60,299 bases of DNA, from the NCBI GenBank assembly GCA_013297655.1, contig JAAFHV010000018.1, positions 1 through 60,299 on the forward strand. The letters are read 5' to 3'. The notes beneath the pieces were generated by a model, which saw nothing but the letters and a program-made list of their open reading frames with translations, was not told where the DNA came from and did not search any database. A program made the translations under genes and the position numbers. This stretch comes from Myxococcales bacterium (GTDB lineage Bacteria > Myxococcota_A > Polyangia > Polyangiales > Polyangiaceae). Of this stretch, positions 35,329 through 44,867 are shown in pieces; position 1 is the stretch's first letter, and each line of letters starts with the position of its first letter.

Positions 35329-37437
35329 TCAGCGGTCGCCGTCACCATGACGACGGCGTACGGGGGTATCCGAGGGCGGCGGCTCATTCATGGATCGCCA
35401 ATGTCCCGCCAGCTCCGGCACGCCCTCGCGAATGGCAACGAGGCCGGCGAGGATGGCGGCGTGGTGCACGACACGATCGAGGTGCGGTGCCGCGTGATCG
35501 CGTGAGTCGAGCGGCGGCGCAGGCACCGCGCGGGTCGCTTTTCCGTCACGCGCGAACGCCTCGGCCGCCTCGGTGACGGCCTGCACGTACGCGAGCGTCT
35601 CACTCTCACGAAGACCATCCGCCCTCGTCGAGGCCTCGGTCGCGGTGAGCGCCCCCGCGAGTCGGCGCGCGTGCGTCACGAGCTGCATCGCGTCCGCGGC
35701 GTGCTCCGGCTTTCGTCCCGGCTCGGCGATGAAGCGCTCGAGCGACGTCTCGGCCTCGCCGAACGCGATCCCGGCGGTCCTTCGCGCGGCGTCGGCGGCG
35801 ACGTGGCGCGCGGCTTCCTCCACTCCCGGGTGAGGCCCGAGCACCGCCCGCGCATAGCCCTCGAGCGCACGAATCGCAGAAGCGAGGAGCTCGGGGAGCC
35901 GGCGTTTTTCCCACGATGGAAAGATCACGAGCGCGGCGACGAGGGCGATACCACCTCCGACGACGGCGTCCACGAAGCGCATGAGCACCGTGCGCAGGTC
36001 GTCGTGGCCCTTCTGCGCGAGCAGCACGAACACGGGAGTAAGAAAGAACGTAAAGAGGCGATAGCTCCGCGGCTTGGTCGCAACCGCGGCGACCGAGAGC
36101 GGCAGCATGGACGCGGCGACGAGCAGCGGCGAGCGCACCACGAGCGAGATCACCACCGCGAGCAAACACCCGAGCGCCGTCCCCACGATCCGCTCCGCTG
36201 CGCGCTTCCAGGAAGCGCCGGGATAGGGCTGCAGCACCGCGACGGTGGTGACGGTGACCCACGTCGCGTGCTCGCTCGAGACCGCGCGCCCGATGACCAC
36301 CGCCGCCGCGACCGCGCACGCGACACGCACGGCGTGACGAAAGAACGTGGACCGAACGGACAGCGCGTCGACGAACGTGCGCAAGTCGTCACGAAACGTG
36401 CGCGTGGCAGGGCTCAGAGGCTCGCGGAGGCGCGGATCGTTCGTGGGAGCATCCAGCGATCGTGCCAAGTCGAGCGCGATCCGCGACGCGGTGACGAGGC
36501 GCTGCGCGAGATCGGCGCGCCCCTCCGAACGCGGCGGCTCGGGCGCCTCGCGGCGAACCTTCGCTCGAGCCCCGCCCGTCGCCAAGAGGGCGCGCCGCAC
36601 ACGTTCGCACGCGATCGCGAAGCGCCGAAACGCACGCGCGAACCGAGGCGAGCGCTCGTTCGCCGACAGGTGCTCGACGTGCTCCGTGAGCGCGATCAAG
36701 AGGGGAAATGCGCCCTCCGCGATGCCGAGCATCAGGCGCAGATTGCTGCCCATCGGTGTCTCTCCGCCGCGACGGCCACGGCTCGCGACCGCCACTCCCC
36801 GCGCGTGCTCCATCGCCTCCCGAACGACGCGCCTCTCCTTCACGATCGCGATCCAGCGCGCGTCGCCAGCGGGCACACCGTCGCGGAGCGCGCTCGCGGC
36901 AGCCTCCGAGAGCGCGCCGAGATCCATGTAGAGCGTCGCGAGCCTCCTCCGAACTGGCAAGTGCCTGCCCATCGGCCACACGATCGTGGAGAGCATCACC
37001 GCCCAAAGCACGCCCGCGCCGAAGTAGAGGGGAGCGAGGTGGGAGGCTCCACGTCGCTCGACCGCGATGACCGCGGTGATGACGAGCATCGTGCCGAACG
37101 TCGAAGCGCTCGCACCGACGGATCGAAAGAGCGACCCGAAGCACGCGACGAGCGACAGAAACAGGATCGATCCGAAGAGCGATCGCCCGCAAAAACCCGC
37201 GCAGACGTACGCGAGGGCGCCCGAAGCCGCGAACGCGAGGAGCCATTTTGCGCGCACCGTGCGCGTGCCCCCTGGGTCCGCGAGCGTGCCGAGCCAACCG
37301 CCGAGCGCGGTGATCGCGAGATCAGGAACTTCGTACTTCGCGGCGAGGTAAAACGGCACCAGCGTGGCCGCCGCCGCACGAAGCCCGGTGCCTACGTCGG
37401 GCAACAGGGCTTCGATGTCGGCCTTGGAGGTGCGCAC
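35329..37437 (-). CDS. FUSC-family inner-membrane protein
   Basis: About 702 residues from GTG at 37437 (MRTSKADIEALLPDVG); the earlier ATG at 37530 gives an Arg-rich tail in the divergent promoter. Two clusters of hydrophobic helices, residues about 15-150 and 370-520, each with patterns such as ITALGGWLGTLADPGGTRTV and GRAVSSEHATWVTVTTVAVLQPYPG, match the duplicated membrane module of fusaric-acid-resistance/YccS-like proteins. A long soluble stretch lies between them and a soluble C-terminal tail follows. Expected role: inner-membrane efflux component for aromatic acids or a related envelope function. It is divergent from manA (122 bp). Confidence 0.85.
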   Translation of the reverse strand: MRTSKADIEALLPDVGTGLRAAAATLVPFYLAAKYEVPDLAITALGGWLGTLADPGGTRTVRAKWLLAFAASGALAYVCAGFCGRSLFGSILFLSLVACFGSLFRSVGASASTFGTMLVITAVIAVERRGASHLAPLYFGAGVLWAVMLSTIVWPMGRHLPVRRRLATLYMDLGALSEAAASALRDGVPAGDARWIAIVKERRVVREAMEHARGVAVASRGRRGGETPMGSNLRLMLGIAEGAFPLLIALTEHVEHLSANERSPRFARAFRRFAIACERVRRALLATGGARAKVRREAPEPPRSEGRADLAQRLVTASRIALDLARSLDAPTNDPRLREPLSPATRTFRDDLRTFVDALSVRSTFFRHAVRVACAVAAAVVIGRAVSSEHATWVTVTTVAVLQPYPGASWKRAAERIVGTALGCLLAVVISLVVRSPLLVAASMLPLSVAAVATKPRSYRLFTFFLTPVFVLLAQKGHDDLRTVLMRFVDAVVGGGIALVAALVIFPSWEKRRLPELLASAIRALEGYARAVLGPHPGVEEAARHVAADAARRTAGIAFGEAETSLERFIAEPGRKPEHAADAMQLVTHARRLAGALTATEASTRADGLRESETLAYVQAVTEAAEAFARDGKATRAVPAPPLDSRDHAAPHLDRVVHHAAILAGLVAIREGVPELAGHWRSMNEPPPSDTPVRRRHGDGDR

Positions 37438-37559
37438 GGTGGGCCTACTTACCTCGAATGACGCTCGCGTGCGTCGTGGAGCACGAGCGCCGCGTCGGCT
37501 TCCGCGAGCGAACGAACCGAAGCACACCACCGAGCGCAGAGTCGTGCGACGATGAGAGC

Positions 37560-38768
37560 GTGAACGGCCCCTCTTCTTATCGCCTCGCGAGCTCCGTAAA
37601 GGCCTATGCGTGGGGGTCGCGCACCGCGATCGCCACCATGCGCGGCCTCGCTACCCCGAGCGAAGGCCCCGAGGCCGAGCTATGGATGGGCGCACACCCG
37701 AGCTCGCCATCGACGGTGCACGAAGGGGGACACGATCGCCCTCTCGATGCGTGCATCTTGCAAGATCCTGCGCGCCACCTCGGCACGGAGAGCCTCGCGA
37801 CGTTCGGTCCGAAGCTCCCCTTTTTGCTCAAGGTGCTCGCCGCGGCGAAGCCCCTCTCGCTTCAGGCGCACCCGAACGCCGCGCAGGCAAAAGCGGGCTT
37901 CCTGAGGGAAAACGCGGCCAACATCGCGCTCGACGCGCCGACGCGGAGCTACAAAGACGACAACCACAAACCGGAGGTGCTCTGCGCCCTCACCCGCTTC
38001 TGGGCGCTCTCCGGGTTCCGCTCCGCGTCGGCGAGCGCGCGTGTGCTCCGCGCGACGGAGGCGCCCGCGGTGGTGCCCTTCGCGGAGGTGCTCGAGGGCA
38101 GTCGCCCCGACGAAGCGAAGATCCGCGAGGTGTTCCTCGGCCTCTTCGCGCACCCCGAGAAGGCCGCCATCTCGCGCGCGGTAGAGCAGAGCGTAGGCGC
38201 ACTCGCGAAGAACGGATTCACCGCCGAGGCGACCTGGACCACCCGCCTCGCGAGCGAGTATCCCGGCGACGTGGGGGTGGTGGTCGCGCTGCTCTTGAAC
38301 CTCGTCGAGCTCGTGCCCGGGCAAGCCCTCTTCCTCGATGCAGGCAATCTACACGCATATTTGGAAGGGACCGGGATCGAGCTGATGGCGAGCTCGGACA
38401 ACGTGCTCCGTGGCGGTCTCACGCCGAAGCACGTCGACGTGGACGGCCTCGCGGAGGTGCTGCGGTTCGCCCCCTCCGAGGTGCCGTTCGCGCGACGGGT
38501 CGCGACGCCCGAAGGCACCATCGACTACCTTACGACCGCGCCCGAGTTTCGCCTCTCGCGGATCGTGGTCGAAGGCGAAAAACGAATCGCCGCACGTTCG
38601 GGCCCCGCGATCGTCCTCGTGACGGCGGGGGAGGTCACGGTCGCACGCGGGGGCGAAACGCACGCGCTTCGTGGCGGTGATTCCGTGTATTTCACACACG
38701 ATCCCGCGCCGCTCGTGTTCACGGGCAAAGGCACCGTTTTCCGCGCCGCGGTAGGCCGTTCGGCCTAA
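37560..38768 (+). CDS. manA: Mannose-6-phosphate isomerase, class I
   Basis: A 402-residue enzyme that interconverts mannose-6-P and fructose-6-P. The GTG at 37560 starts at NGPSSYRLASSVKAYAWGS, the family N-terminus; the ATG at 37458 would add 34 unlike residues. Zinc-site and active-site motifs are seen: ELWMGAHPSSPS, KLPFLLKVLAAAKPLSLQAHPN, YKDDNHKPEVLCALT, LFLDAGNLHAYLEGTGIEL and MASSDNVLRGGLTPKHVD. A C-terminal cupin-like part carries EFRLSRIVVEGEKRI. It supplies mannose sugars for GDP-mannose and polysaccharide synthesis; no sugar genes are adjacent. Confidence 0.95.
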   Translation: MNGPSSYRLASSVKAYAWGSRTAIATMRGLATPSEGPEAELWMGAHPSSPSTVHEGGHDRPLDACILQDPARHLGTESLATFGPKLPFLLKVLAAAKPLSLQAHPNAAQAKAGFLRENAANIALDAPTRSYKDDNHKPEVLCALTRFWALSGFRSASASARVLRATEAPAVVPFAEVLEGSRPDEAKIREVFLGLFAHPEKAAISRAVEQSVGALAKNGFTAEATWTTRLASEYPGDVGVVVALLLNLVELVPGQALFLDAGNLHAYLEGTGIELMASSDNVLRGGLTPKHVDVDGLAEVLRFAPSEVPFARRVATPEGTIDYLTTAPEFRLSRIVVEGEKRIAARSGPAIVLVTAGEVTVARGGETHALRGGDSVYFTHDPAPLVFTGKGTVFRAAVGRSA

Positions 38769-38866
38769 CGACACGAGCCGGCGCGCCGTTCGGGGCCATC
38801 GGAGCCGACCGCCTTCGCAGGTTGGGTGTGACATTGCACGGACCGCACGATAGAAAACCGAGAGTG

Positions 38867-39616
38867 ATGGTCGTTCACGCAAGAGCCCTCGTCGGCTCGT
38901 TGGTCGTCTCGATGCTCGTGCTCGGCCACGTCTCCCCCGCCCGCGCGGAGGAGCCCCCCGCGCCAGACGCGGAGGACGGCTTCGGTGCCTGCGACAAGTT
39001 CGAAGAGAAGGCCGACAAGGAACAAGAGGCCTGGGCCCGCGAGCAGCCCAAGGTCCCCTTCAAGCCCGAAAAAGAAGAGACCATCCTCGGCGGACCGTGG
39101 GTCGAGATCACGCGCGCGATCGGCCACTCGGGCGGGCTCATCGCCGCCACCGTTCTCCCTTCTCTCGGCGCGCAGCTCCGCGACAGCAAGCCTGCGCCCA
39201 CCATCTCGTTCCCGTGGTCGTTCCAGATCGGCCCCGCGCTCTCGTGCACACGCGAGAAGGGCACGTTCGTCGTTCGGAAGCACATCCCGAATCGCATCAT
39301 GCTCGAGCCCGCGATCGTGCCCGTGAGCGGCAGCTCGGTCGGGATGTGGGTTCGACCCGGCTACCGGCTCCTCGTTCACCCGAGCTCCTGGGTCGCCGGC
39401 TTCGGCGGCGGCGTCGGCAGCACGATCGATCTCTTCGGCTTCACGAGCGGCGGCAAGAAGGAACCCTTTCGCGCGTCGCTGAGCCCGGAGGCGATCATCC
39501 ATTTCGGTCACTGCTGCGACCGCGGCTTCTTCACGATCACCGTCCGCACGGACATTTATTTCGCCGGCGAAGACCGCGTGCTCGTCGGCGGGACGGTGGG
39601 CTACACGTACTTCTGA
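38867..39616 (+). CDS. Small exported protein, probable beta-barrel or surface protein
   Basis: A 249-residue protein with a signal peptide VVSMLVLGHVSPARA-EEPP. ATG at 38867 is chosen because the upstream extension is charged. The mature part opens with a charged helical stretch (DKFEEKADKEQEAWAREQPK), then alternating strands: TISFPWSFQIGPALSC, IVPVSGSSVGMWVRPGYRLL, VAGFGGGVGSTIDLFGF, and ends VGGTVGYTYF with a terminal aromatic residue, as in outer-membrane barrels. I recognise no family. It converges with the hydrolase gene at 39659. Confidence 0.7.
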   Translation: MVVHARALVGSLVVSMLVLGHVSPARAEEPPAPDAEDGFGACDKFEEKADKEQEAWAREQPKVPFKPEKEETILGGPWVEITRAIGHSGGLIAATVLPSLGAQLRDSKPAPTISFPWSFQIGPALSCTREKGTFVVRKHIPNRIMLEPAIVPVSGSSVGMWVRPGYRLLVHPSSWVAGFGGGVGSTIDLFGFTSGGKKEPFRASLSPEAIIHFGHCCDRGFFTITVRTDIYFAGEDRVLVGGTVGYTYF

Positions 39617-39658
39617 AGGCCCCCGCGACGGCGACCCGATACGTGCGTCATACACGCA

Positions 39659-40549
39659 TTAGCGCTTGGGGAGTACGCCGGTGATGGTGGTCTCTACCGC
39701 GCCTTCGGGGGCGGGCAGCGACTTGGTGCGCAAGAACGAGAACGCGCTCTCGAACACGTTCTCGCCGTCGGCCACGTTGCCGTGGGTGCACCCTGGCATT
39801 TCGACGTACGACGAGGGCACGTTCCGCGCGAGCAAGCGATCACGCGCCGTCTTCATGCGCGCGGTGACATCGAGAGAGCACGCGCCGGTCACCACTCCAC
39901 GCGCTCTTTGGAACGAGGCGATCGACGGATCGGTCGGCGCCGCGATCACGAACGCGCGGCCGTAGCGCTCCGGGTGAGCATAAACGAGCTTCTCGGCGAT
40001 GGTCGCGCCTTGGGAATAGCCCACGATCGTGATTCCCTCTTTCGGGATCGTGGTGAGCCCTGCCGCCGCGAGCGCCGCCTCGATGCGCGCGTGCTGACGC
40101 TCCGGGTCCCACGAGAACGTGTGAAACCCGGCCACTCCCGGGCACGGCGCGTCGCCATCGATCGCGACGACACCGCCCTGCGTGCGCGCCGCTTCCGGGA
40201 ACGCCATCAGGTACGCCGTCGCGTTCGAGCACACCCCGGGCAAGAACACGGTGACCGGCGGCTTCCCGTCGCCCGCGCGCACGATCGCCGCTTGCGAATC
40301 GCCCGGAACGCGAAGCTGCTCCACCGCCGCGGGCTCCTTCGGCTTTACCGGCTCGACCTTCGCGCTCGCGCTCGCGACCATCGTGCGCTCTACCGCGGAG
40401 CTCGCGCTCGCGCTCGCGACCGGCTTTGCGGCGACTGCGTCGGTCTCGTCGGGACGAAGCGCGCTCGGCCGCGTGCACCCGAGGCTGCCGATCGCGACGC
40501 CCACCGCAACGCCGACCACCGACCACCGCCGCGCGCCCTCGTTCGTCAT
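39659..40549 (-). CDS. Alpha/beta-hydrolase-fold lipoprotein
   Basis: A 296-residue protein; signal peptide ending GSLGC (Cys25). An Ala/Ser linker contains a duplicated run VASASAS / VASASAK, encoded by two GCGCTC-rich tracts near 40360-40420. The hydrolase part has TVFLPGVCSNATAYLMAFPE (oxyanion region), FHTFSWDPERQHARI, the nucleophile elbow IVGYSQGATIAEKLVYAHPE, and ACSLDVTARMK followed by VEMPGCTHGNVADGENV with a candidate catalytic His. Two Cys in VCSNAT and APCPG may form a disulfide. Reaction unknown; probably a peptidase- or esterase-like surface enzyme. Confidence 0.83.
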   Translation of the reverse strand: MTNEGARRWSVVGVAVGVAIGSLGCTRPSALRPDETDAVAAKPVASASASSAVERTMVASASAKVEPVKPKEPAAVEQLRVPGDSQAAIVRAGDGKPPVTVFLPGVCSNATAYLMAFPEAARTQGGVVAIDGDAPCPGVAGFHTFSWDPERQHARIEAALAAAGLTTIPKEGITIVGYSQGATIAEKLVYAHPERYGRAFVIAAPTDPSIASFQRARGVVTGACSLDVTARMKTARDRLLARNVPSSYVEMPGCTHGNVADGENVFESAFSFLRTKSLPAPEGAVETTITGVLPKR

Positions 40550-40633
40550 GCCCTACCGTCGCGCGAGCCCCCCGAGGTGTGACCAAGAAAGAATTTCCCG
40601 CGACCCCGGCGCCATCGCAGACGCGAGCGCGGC

Positions 40634-41212
40634 TCACGGGCGAAAGTTTTGAATGGCCCAGGTTTTGCCGTTTGGAGTGACGAAAAAGCCGCATGAAACG
40701 CGGGTAAATCGCGTGTTTTTCATGTTCTCGTAGTGGCCCTTTTCGCCGCTCCCGAACTTCTCGTCCCACATCATCTTGAGGCAGCCCTCGATCATCGTCT
40801 CGGGCTTGCCGTTCCAACCGGGGCACTCGTTCTGCGCGTTCTCCCCGCAGCGCCCGAACGCGCCTCGTCGACGCGCGCGCCCCGTCTCCGAGTCGCTCTT
40901 GCATTGACCGTCCGTGCACACCTCGGCTTCCGTCCAGCGTTTCAGCGGGGGAGGCCCTTGGTCGCGCGTCACTTGTTGATCTCGCTCACGCAAAGATCTT
41001 GCGCGCCGCTGGGCGGTGCGACGGGAACAGCCGCGTCTGCACCTGCGTCGCTCTCGGCAGGAGGCTGAGCCGAGGTCGCGCTTGGCGTCGGCGTTGTCGC
41101 GTTGGCGTCGTCCGCGAGCGGGCCGAGGGTTCCCCGAGAGCGTGTCCGGATCGCTCGAACAGCCGGCGACGATGCCAACGAAGAGGGTCACGCACGCGAG
41201 CGACTTCACCAT
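40634..41212 (-). pseudogene. CAP/SCP-domain lipoprotein with two compensating frameshifts
   Basis: The start (ATG 41212) gives signal peptide and lipobox VGIVAGC. The frame is open to 40634, but its middle (about 41120-40975) is Arg-rich, while another frame there reads LADDANATTPTPSATSAQPP, PPSGAQDLCVSEINK then a stop. That sequence is the expected lipoprotein linker and CAP start. After it the first frame resumes as VTRDQGPPPLKRWTEAEV, FGRCGENAQNECPGWNG and EKGHYENMKNTRFTRVSCGF, a CAP domain. Deleting one G in the GGGG at about 41127-41130 and adding one base at about 40973 restores it. The usual active-site His between TG and AFG is not seen (RARRR). Two errors or two real mutations. Confidence 0.72.
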
Positions 41213-41348
41213 CTTCCACCTCCGGATGGTCGACGCCTACACCTGCCTACCGGATCGATTTGCCATATTATGCGCGTTTTTGGGGCCATGCCCTGGCGAA
41301 AACCGCGCCGCTCTTGACCGTGCCATTGCCGGATGGCAACGTTTGCGC

Positions 41349-42173
41349 ATGATCGACGAAGGGTTGCTGGGGGCGCATCGGTCGGTGCAAAAGCTCGCTT
41401 ACGCGTGCGCGGAGGAGGTCGGCGCGTCGCTCGAGGTGGGGGTCACGGAGCGTGAGGCCGCGCGTCGGATGCGGCAGTGGCTCGAGGCACGCGGGGTCGA
41501 CGATTGGTTTCATCTGCCGTTCGCGTGGTTCGGCGAGCGCACCGCGTTCGAGGGCCTCTCGAGCCCGCTCGACTTCTTCCCGAGCGACAAGAAGCTCGCG
41601 CGCGGGATGCCGTTCATCCTCGATTGTGCCCCCGTGAAGAACGGAGTCGCCGCCGACATCGGCTTCACGAGCGCGCTCGGCCCCTGCCCCGTCATCGACA
41701 AGATGAAAGACGACCTGCTCGCGCACCGGAGCCTCATCGTCGACCTCGTGAACCAAGGGGTAGACCTCGCGCGCGTGTACGCGGCAGTGGACGCCCTCGC
41801 CGAGAAACAGGGCTATCGAAATAGGCACTCCAAATATCCGCTCGGGGTTTTGGCGCACAAGGTGGAGCTCACGAAAAAAGCTCCCCGCCGCACGCTCCTC
41901 GGGTTCGGGCTGCCGAGCCTTCGCTCCCTCGGGGAGAGCGTGATTCACGGCGTAAGGACGCGAACGTCGCCGTTTTGGTCCGGTGGAGCCATGTCACGGC
42001 ATCCCGCGACGCCGGGTCTATGGGCAGTCGAGCCGCACCTCGGTTTTCACGGCTATGGCGCGAAATTCGAGGAGCTGCTCGTGGTGAGTGAAGCGGGCGC
42101 GCGCTGGCTCGACGACGACTTGCCGCACACCCGCGGTCGGGTCACGAGCAGAGCCTCGGAGGTGGCGGCATGA
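41349..42173 (+). CDS. M24 (methionine aminopeptidase-fold) metallopeptidase-like
   Basis: About 274 residues from ATG at 41349 (MIDEGLLGAHRSVQKLA); the open frame extends upstream but is antisense to the CAP gene. The pita-bread fold is suggested by LAYACAEEVGASLEVGVTE, FILDCAPVKNGVAADIGFT (Asp92, Asp103), GVLAHKVEL (His170), WAVEPHLGF (Glu228) and KFEELLVVSEAG (Glu241/242), which supply all five metal-ligand positions of Xaa-Pro-type M24 enzymes. Peptidase or a related C-N hydrolase activity is likely; the substrate is unknown. The stop overlaps the EphD-like start (ATGA) at 42170. Confidence 0.85.
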   Translation: MIDEGLLGAHRSVQKLAYACAEEVGASLEVGVTEREAARRMRQWLEARGVDDWFHLPFAWFGERTAFEGLSSPLDFFPSDKKLARGMPFILDCAPVKNGVAADIGFTSALGPCPVIDKMKDDLLAHRSLIVDLVNQGVDLARVYAAVDALAEKQGYRNRHSKYPLGVLAHKVELTKKAPRRTLLGFGLPSLRSLGESVIHGVRTRTSPFWSGGAMSRHPATPGLWAVEPHLGFHGYGAKFEELLVVSEAGARWLDDDLPHTRGRVTSRASEVAA

Positions 42174-43993
42174 GCACCACCACGGCGCGAGGGTCCAAGG
42201 CCAAGTCCGTCGTCACCGAGCTACCGCGGAGCACCGTCGGGCCCGTGTTCGAGCGACGCGTGCGCGGCGACGGAGTGAGCCTCGCCATCACGGAACGCGG
42301 CCGTCATGGCGCGCCCACGGTGCTGCTGGTGCACGGATATCCCGACTCGCAAGCGGTGTGGGAGAAGGTCGCGCGCAAGCTCGCCGAGCGCTACCACGTG
42401 GTCACCTACGACGTGCGCGGCGCGGGTCGCTCCGAAGCTCCGACCGAGAAAAATGGGTATTCCCTCGCCCACCTCTCGCGCGATTTGCGCGCCGTCATCG
42501 AGGCGGTGTCGCCCGGAAAACCGGTCCACCTCGTCGGCCACGATTGGGGCTCGATTCACTCGTGGGAGAGCGTGACGGACCCGTCGTTCGAGCCGCTCCT
42601 CGCGAGCTTCACGTCGATCTCGGGGCCGTGCCTCGATCACGTGGGGGAAAAGCTTCGAAGCACGTTCGGCGCGCACGCAGAGCTCGGCCCCGCGCTCCGG
42701 CAAGCGTCCAAGTCTTGGTACGTGTTCGCGTTCCACCTCCCGCTCCTCGCCCCCTTCGCGTGGAGGGCGGGCCTCGCCAAGGCGATCCCTGCCCTCCTCG
42801 GGCGCAGCGAAGGCGTGCCTCCGAACGAAGAACGGGAGACCACTCGCGCGCGGGACGGGTTGAACGGGATTGCCCTCTATCGCGAGAACATCTTCCAGCG
42901 TGTGCTCTCCCCGCGAGCGCGAAAAACCCGTGTTCCGGTGCAAATGATCGCGCCGGAGGGCGACGACTACGTGTCGCCTTGGCTCAGCGCCGACATCGAC
43001 GCCCAGGTACCGAACGTGCACCGACGGGTCGTTCGAGGTGGGCACTGGATTCCCCTCTCGCAGCCGGAGCGAGTCGCGCGCTGGGTCGACGAGATGGTGA
43101 CCCACGTGGAGAAGGGCGAGAGCAATCCGGCGTTCGCGCGCCTGCGCGGCACCGGCAAACGGCGGAAGCTCGTGCTCGTCACCGGTGGCGCCTCCGGGAT
43201 TGGAAGGGAAACGTGCTTTACCTTCGCGAAACAAGGCCACGACATCGTGATCGCCGATCGTGACAGCGAAGGCGCCGAGCGCACACGCGACTTGTGCGAG
43301 CGGCTCGGCGTGCGCGCCACGGCCTACACCGTCGACGTCTCGGACGAGCGCTCGATGACCACCTTCGCCGAGACCTCGCTCGCGAACGACGGCGTGCCGG
43401 ACGTGCTCGTGCTCAATGCCGGGATCGGAATGGCCGGGACGTTCTTCGATACGTCGGTCGCCGATTGGAAGCGTGTGCTCGGGGTGAACGTGTGGGGCAT
43501 CATTTTCGGCGCGCGCCTCTTCGGGCAGGCAATGAAAGATCGCGGCGAGGGTGGCCACGTGATCGTCACCGCCTCCGCCGCCGCCTATACCCCTGGCAAA
43601 ACGCTCTCTGCCTATGCCACGTCCAAGTCGACCGCGCTCATGCTCGCCGAGTGCCTCCGCGCCGAGCTCGCAGAAGAGGGTATCGGCGTATCGGCCATTT
43701 GCCCCGGCATCATCGATACTCCCATTACGCGCAATTCTTCCTTTCTAGGCGCGGACAGCGCGACCGAAGCCGCGCAGCGCGAAGCGGCGCAGAGGCTCTA
43801 TCGGCTCCGCGGCGTCGGCCCCCACGTGGTCGCGGAGGCGATCGTGCGCGCGGTAGAAGAGAACACGCCGGTGGTGCCCGTCACGGTAGAGGCACACGTG
43901 CTTCGTTTCCTGTCGCGTTTTGCTCCCGACGTGCTCCGCAAAGCGGGCAGCATGTCGCTCTCGTCGAAGCTCACGAAGAGCGAGAAGGTCTGA
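42170..43993 (+). CDS. EphD-like epoxide hydrolase-SDR fusion
   Basis: A 607-residue two-domain protein. Residues about 30-310: alpha/beta hydrolase with oxyanion HGYPDS (55-60), nucleophile in VGHDWGS (Asp125, not Ser, as in epoxide hydrolases and haloalkane dehalogenases) and catalytic His in RGGHWIPLSQPE (His292). Residues about 332-600: classical SDR with TGGASGIGRETCF, acidic turn IADRDSEG, LNAGIGMAGTF, and SAAAYTPGKTLSAYATSKS (Ser, Tyr and Lys catalytic residues). This order is that of mycobacterial EphD, which is linked to lipid metabolism. It probably opens an epoxide and then oxidises the diol or alcohol. ATGA overlap with the M24 gene upstream; 7 bp to the next gene. Confidence 0.9.
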   Translation: MSTTTARGSKAKSVVTELPRSTVGPVFERRVRGDGVSLAITERGRHGAPTVLLVHGYPDSQAVWEKVARKLAERYHVVTYDVRGAGRSEAPTEKNGYSLAHLSRDLRAVIEAVSPGKPVHLVGHDWGSIHSWESVTDPSFEPLLASFTSISGPCLDHVGEKLRSTFGAHAELGPALRQASKSWYVFAFHLPLLAPFAWRAGLAKAIPALLGRSEGVPPNEERETTRARDGLNGIALYRENIFQRVLSPRARKTRVPVQMIAPEGDDYVSPWLSADIDAQVPNVHRRVVRGGHWIPLSQPERVARWVDEMVTHVEKGESNPAFARLRGTGKRRKLVLVTGGASGIGRETCFTFAKQGHDIVIADRDSEGAERTRDLCERLGVRATAYTVDVSDERSMTTFAETSLANDGVPDVLVLNAGIGMAGTFFDTSVADWKRVLGVNVWGIIFGARLFGQAMKDRGEGGHVIVTASAAAYTPGKTLSAYATSKSTALMLAECLRAELAEEGIGVSAICPGIIDTPITRNSSFLGADSATEAAQREAAQRLYRLRGVGPHVVAEAIVRAVEENTPVVPVTVEAHVLRFLSRFAPDVLRKAGSMSLSSKLTKSEKV

Positions 43994-44000
43994 GGCTCCC

Positions 44001-44867
44001 ATGCGTATCCGCCCTCGGAGCCCAAAGATCGACGTGTCCGCCGCCACGATTCACTGGGCGGCGAACGATCCGCAGCTCACCCACACCGTGAACGTGCTCT
44101 CGCTGCTCTTGCCCGCGGGAGAGCGCTATTTTGTGAAGCTCTTCAAGAGCGCGCTCCCGTTGGTAAAGGACAAAGCGCTCCGCGACGACGTGCGCGGCTT
44201 CATCGGCCAGGAGGCGCAGCACGCCGAGGCGCACCAGCGGGTGATCGATCACTTGATAGCGCAAGGGATCGACGTGACGCCCTATACCAGGAAGGTAGAG
44301 TGGCTCTTCGACGAGCTCCTCGCCGACGATCCGTTCGGCAAGACGATCCCGCCCTCGATGCGACCGCTCTGGCTCCGCGAGCGAATAAGCCTCGTCGCCG
44401 CGATCGAGCACTTTACGACGCTGCTGGGGGCATGGATGCTGGAAGCGGAAGCGCTCCGCGACGCGAGCACGAACGACGAGATGATTCGGCTCTTGATGTG
44501 GCACGCGGCAGAAGAGGTAGAGCACCGCGCGGTCGCCCACGATCTCTACGTCGCGCTCGGTGGCACCTACGTGGGCCGCGTGACGTCGATGCTCGTGGTA
44601 GTGCCGGTGCTCACCGGACTATGGGTAGAAGGCGTGCGCTTCATGATGAAGAACGATCCGACCCGACCCGGGCCCTCCACTATGCGTGCGTTCGTCGACG
44701 CGGGCGAAAAGCGACTCATGCCTACCTTCGGCTCCATCGGCCGCGCGATAGGCCGCTATCTTCGCCCGAGCCACCACCCTCGGAACGAGCACGCCCCCGC
44801 GATCGGAGCGCACATCCTCGCCGGACTTGCCCTCCCCTACTCCGCCGCCGGCTCGCAAAGAGCATGA
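44001..44867 (+). CDS. Predicted metal-dependent hydrolase (PF10118 type)
   Basis: A 288-residue protein from ATG at 44001, 7 bp after the EphD-like stop. It is helix-rich with repeated metal-ligand patterns FIGQEAQHAEAHQRVIDHL, VAAIEHFTTLLGAWML and LLMWHAAEEVEHRAVAHDLY, reminiscent of a di-iron four-helix bundle; PF10118 ('Metal_hydrol') carries such motifs. A hydrophobic segment (RVTSMLVVVPVLTGLWVEGV) suggests membrane association. Members are often encoded by SDR or fatty-acid-modification genes, and fatty-acid desaturase-like chemistry is possible. Overlaps the MerR gene (ATGA). Confidence 0.82.
   Translation: MRIRPRSPKIDVSAATIHWAANDPQLTHTVNVLSLLLPAGERYFVKLFKSALPLVKDKALRDDVRGFIGQEAQHAEAHQRVIDHLIAQGIDVTPYTRKVEWLFDELLADDPFGKTIPPSMRPLWLRERISLVAAIEHFTTLLGAWMLEAEALRDASTNDEMIRLLMWHAAEEVEHRAVAHDLYVALGGTYVGRVTSMLVVVPVLTGLWVEGVRFMMKNDPTRPGPSTMRAFVDAGEKRLMPTFGSIGRAIGRYLRPSHHPRNEHAPAIGAHILAGLALPYSAAGSQRA

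Noticed and set aside
35671-37461. 596-codon plus-strand frame opposite the FUSC gene
   Set aside because: Arg/Glu-rich shadow of a gene with clear membrane helices.
40634-41212. Programmed frameshifting in the CAP gene
   Set aside because: Two opposite shifts with a stop between them and no slippery heptamer plus structure; indels are simpler.
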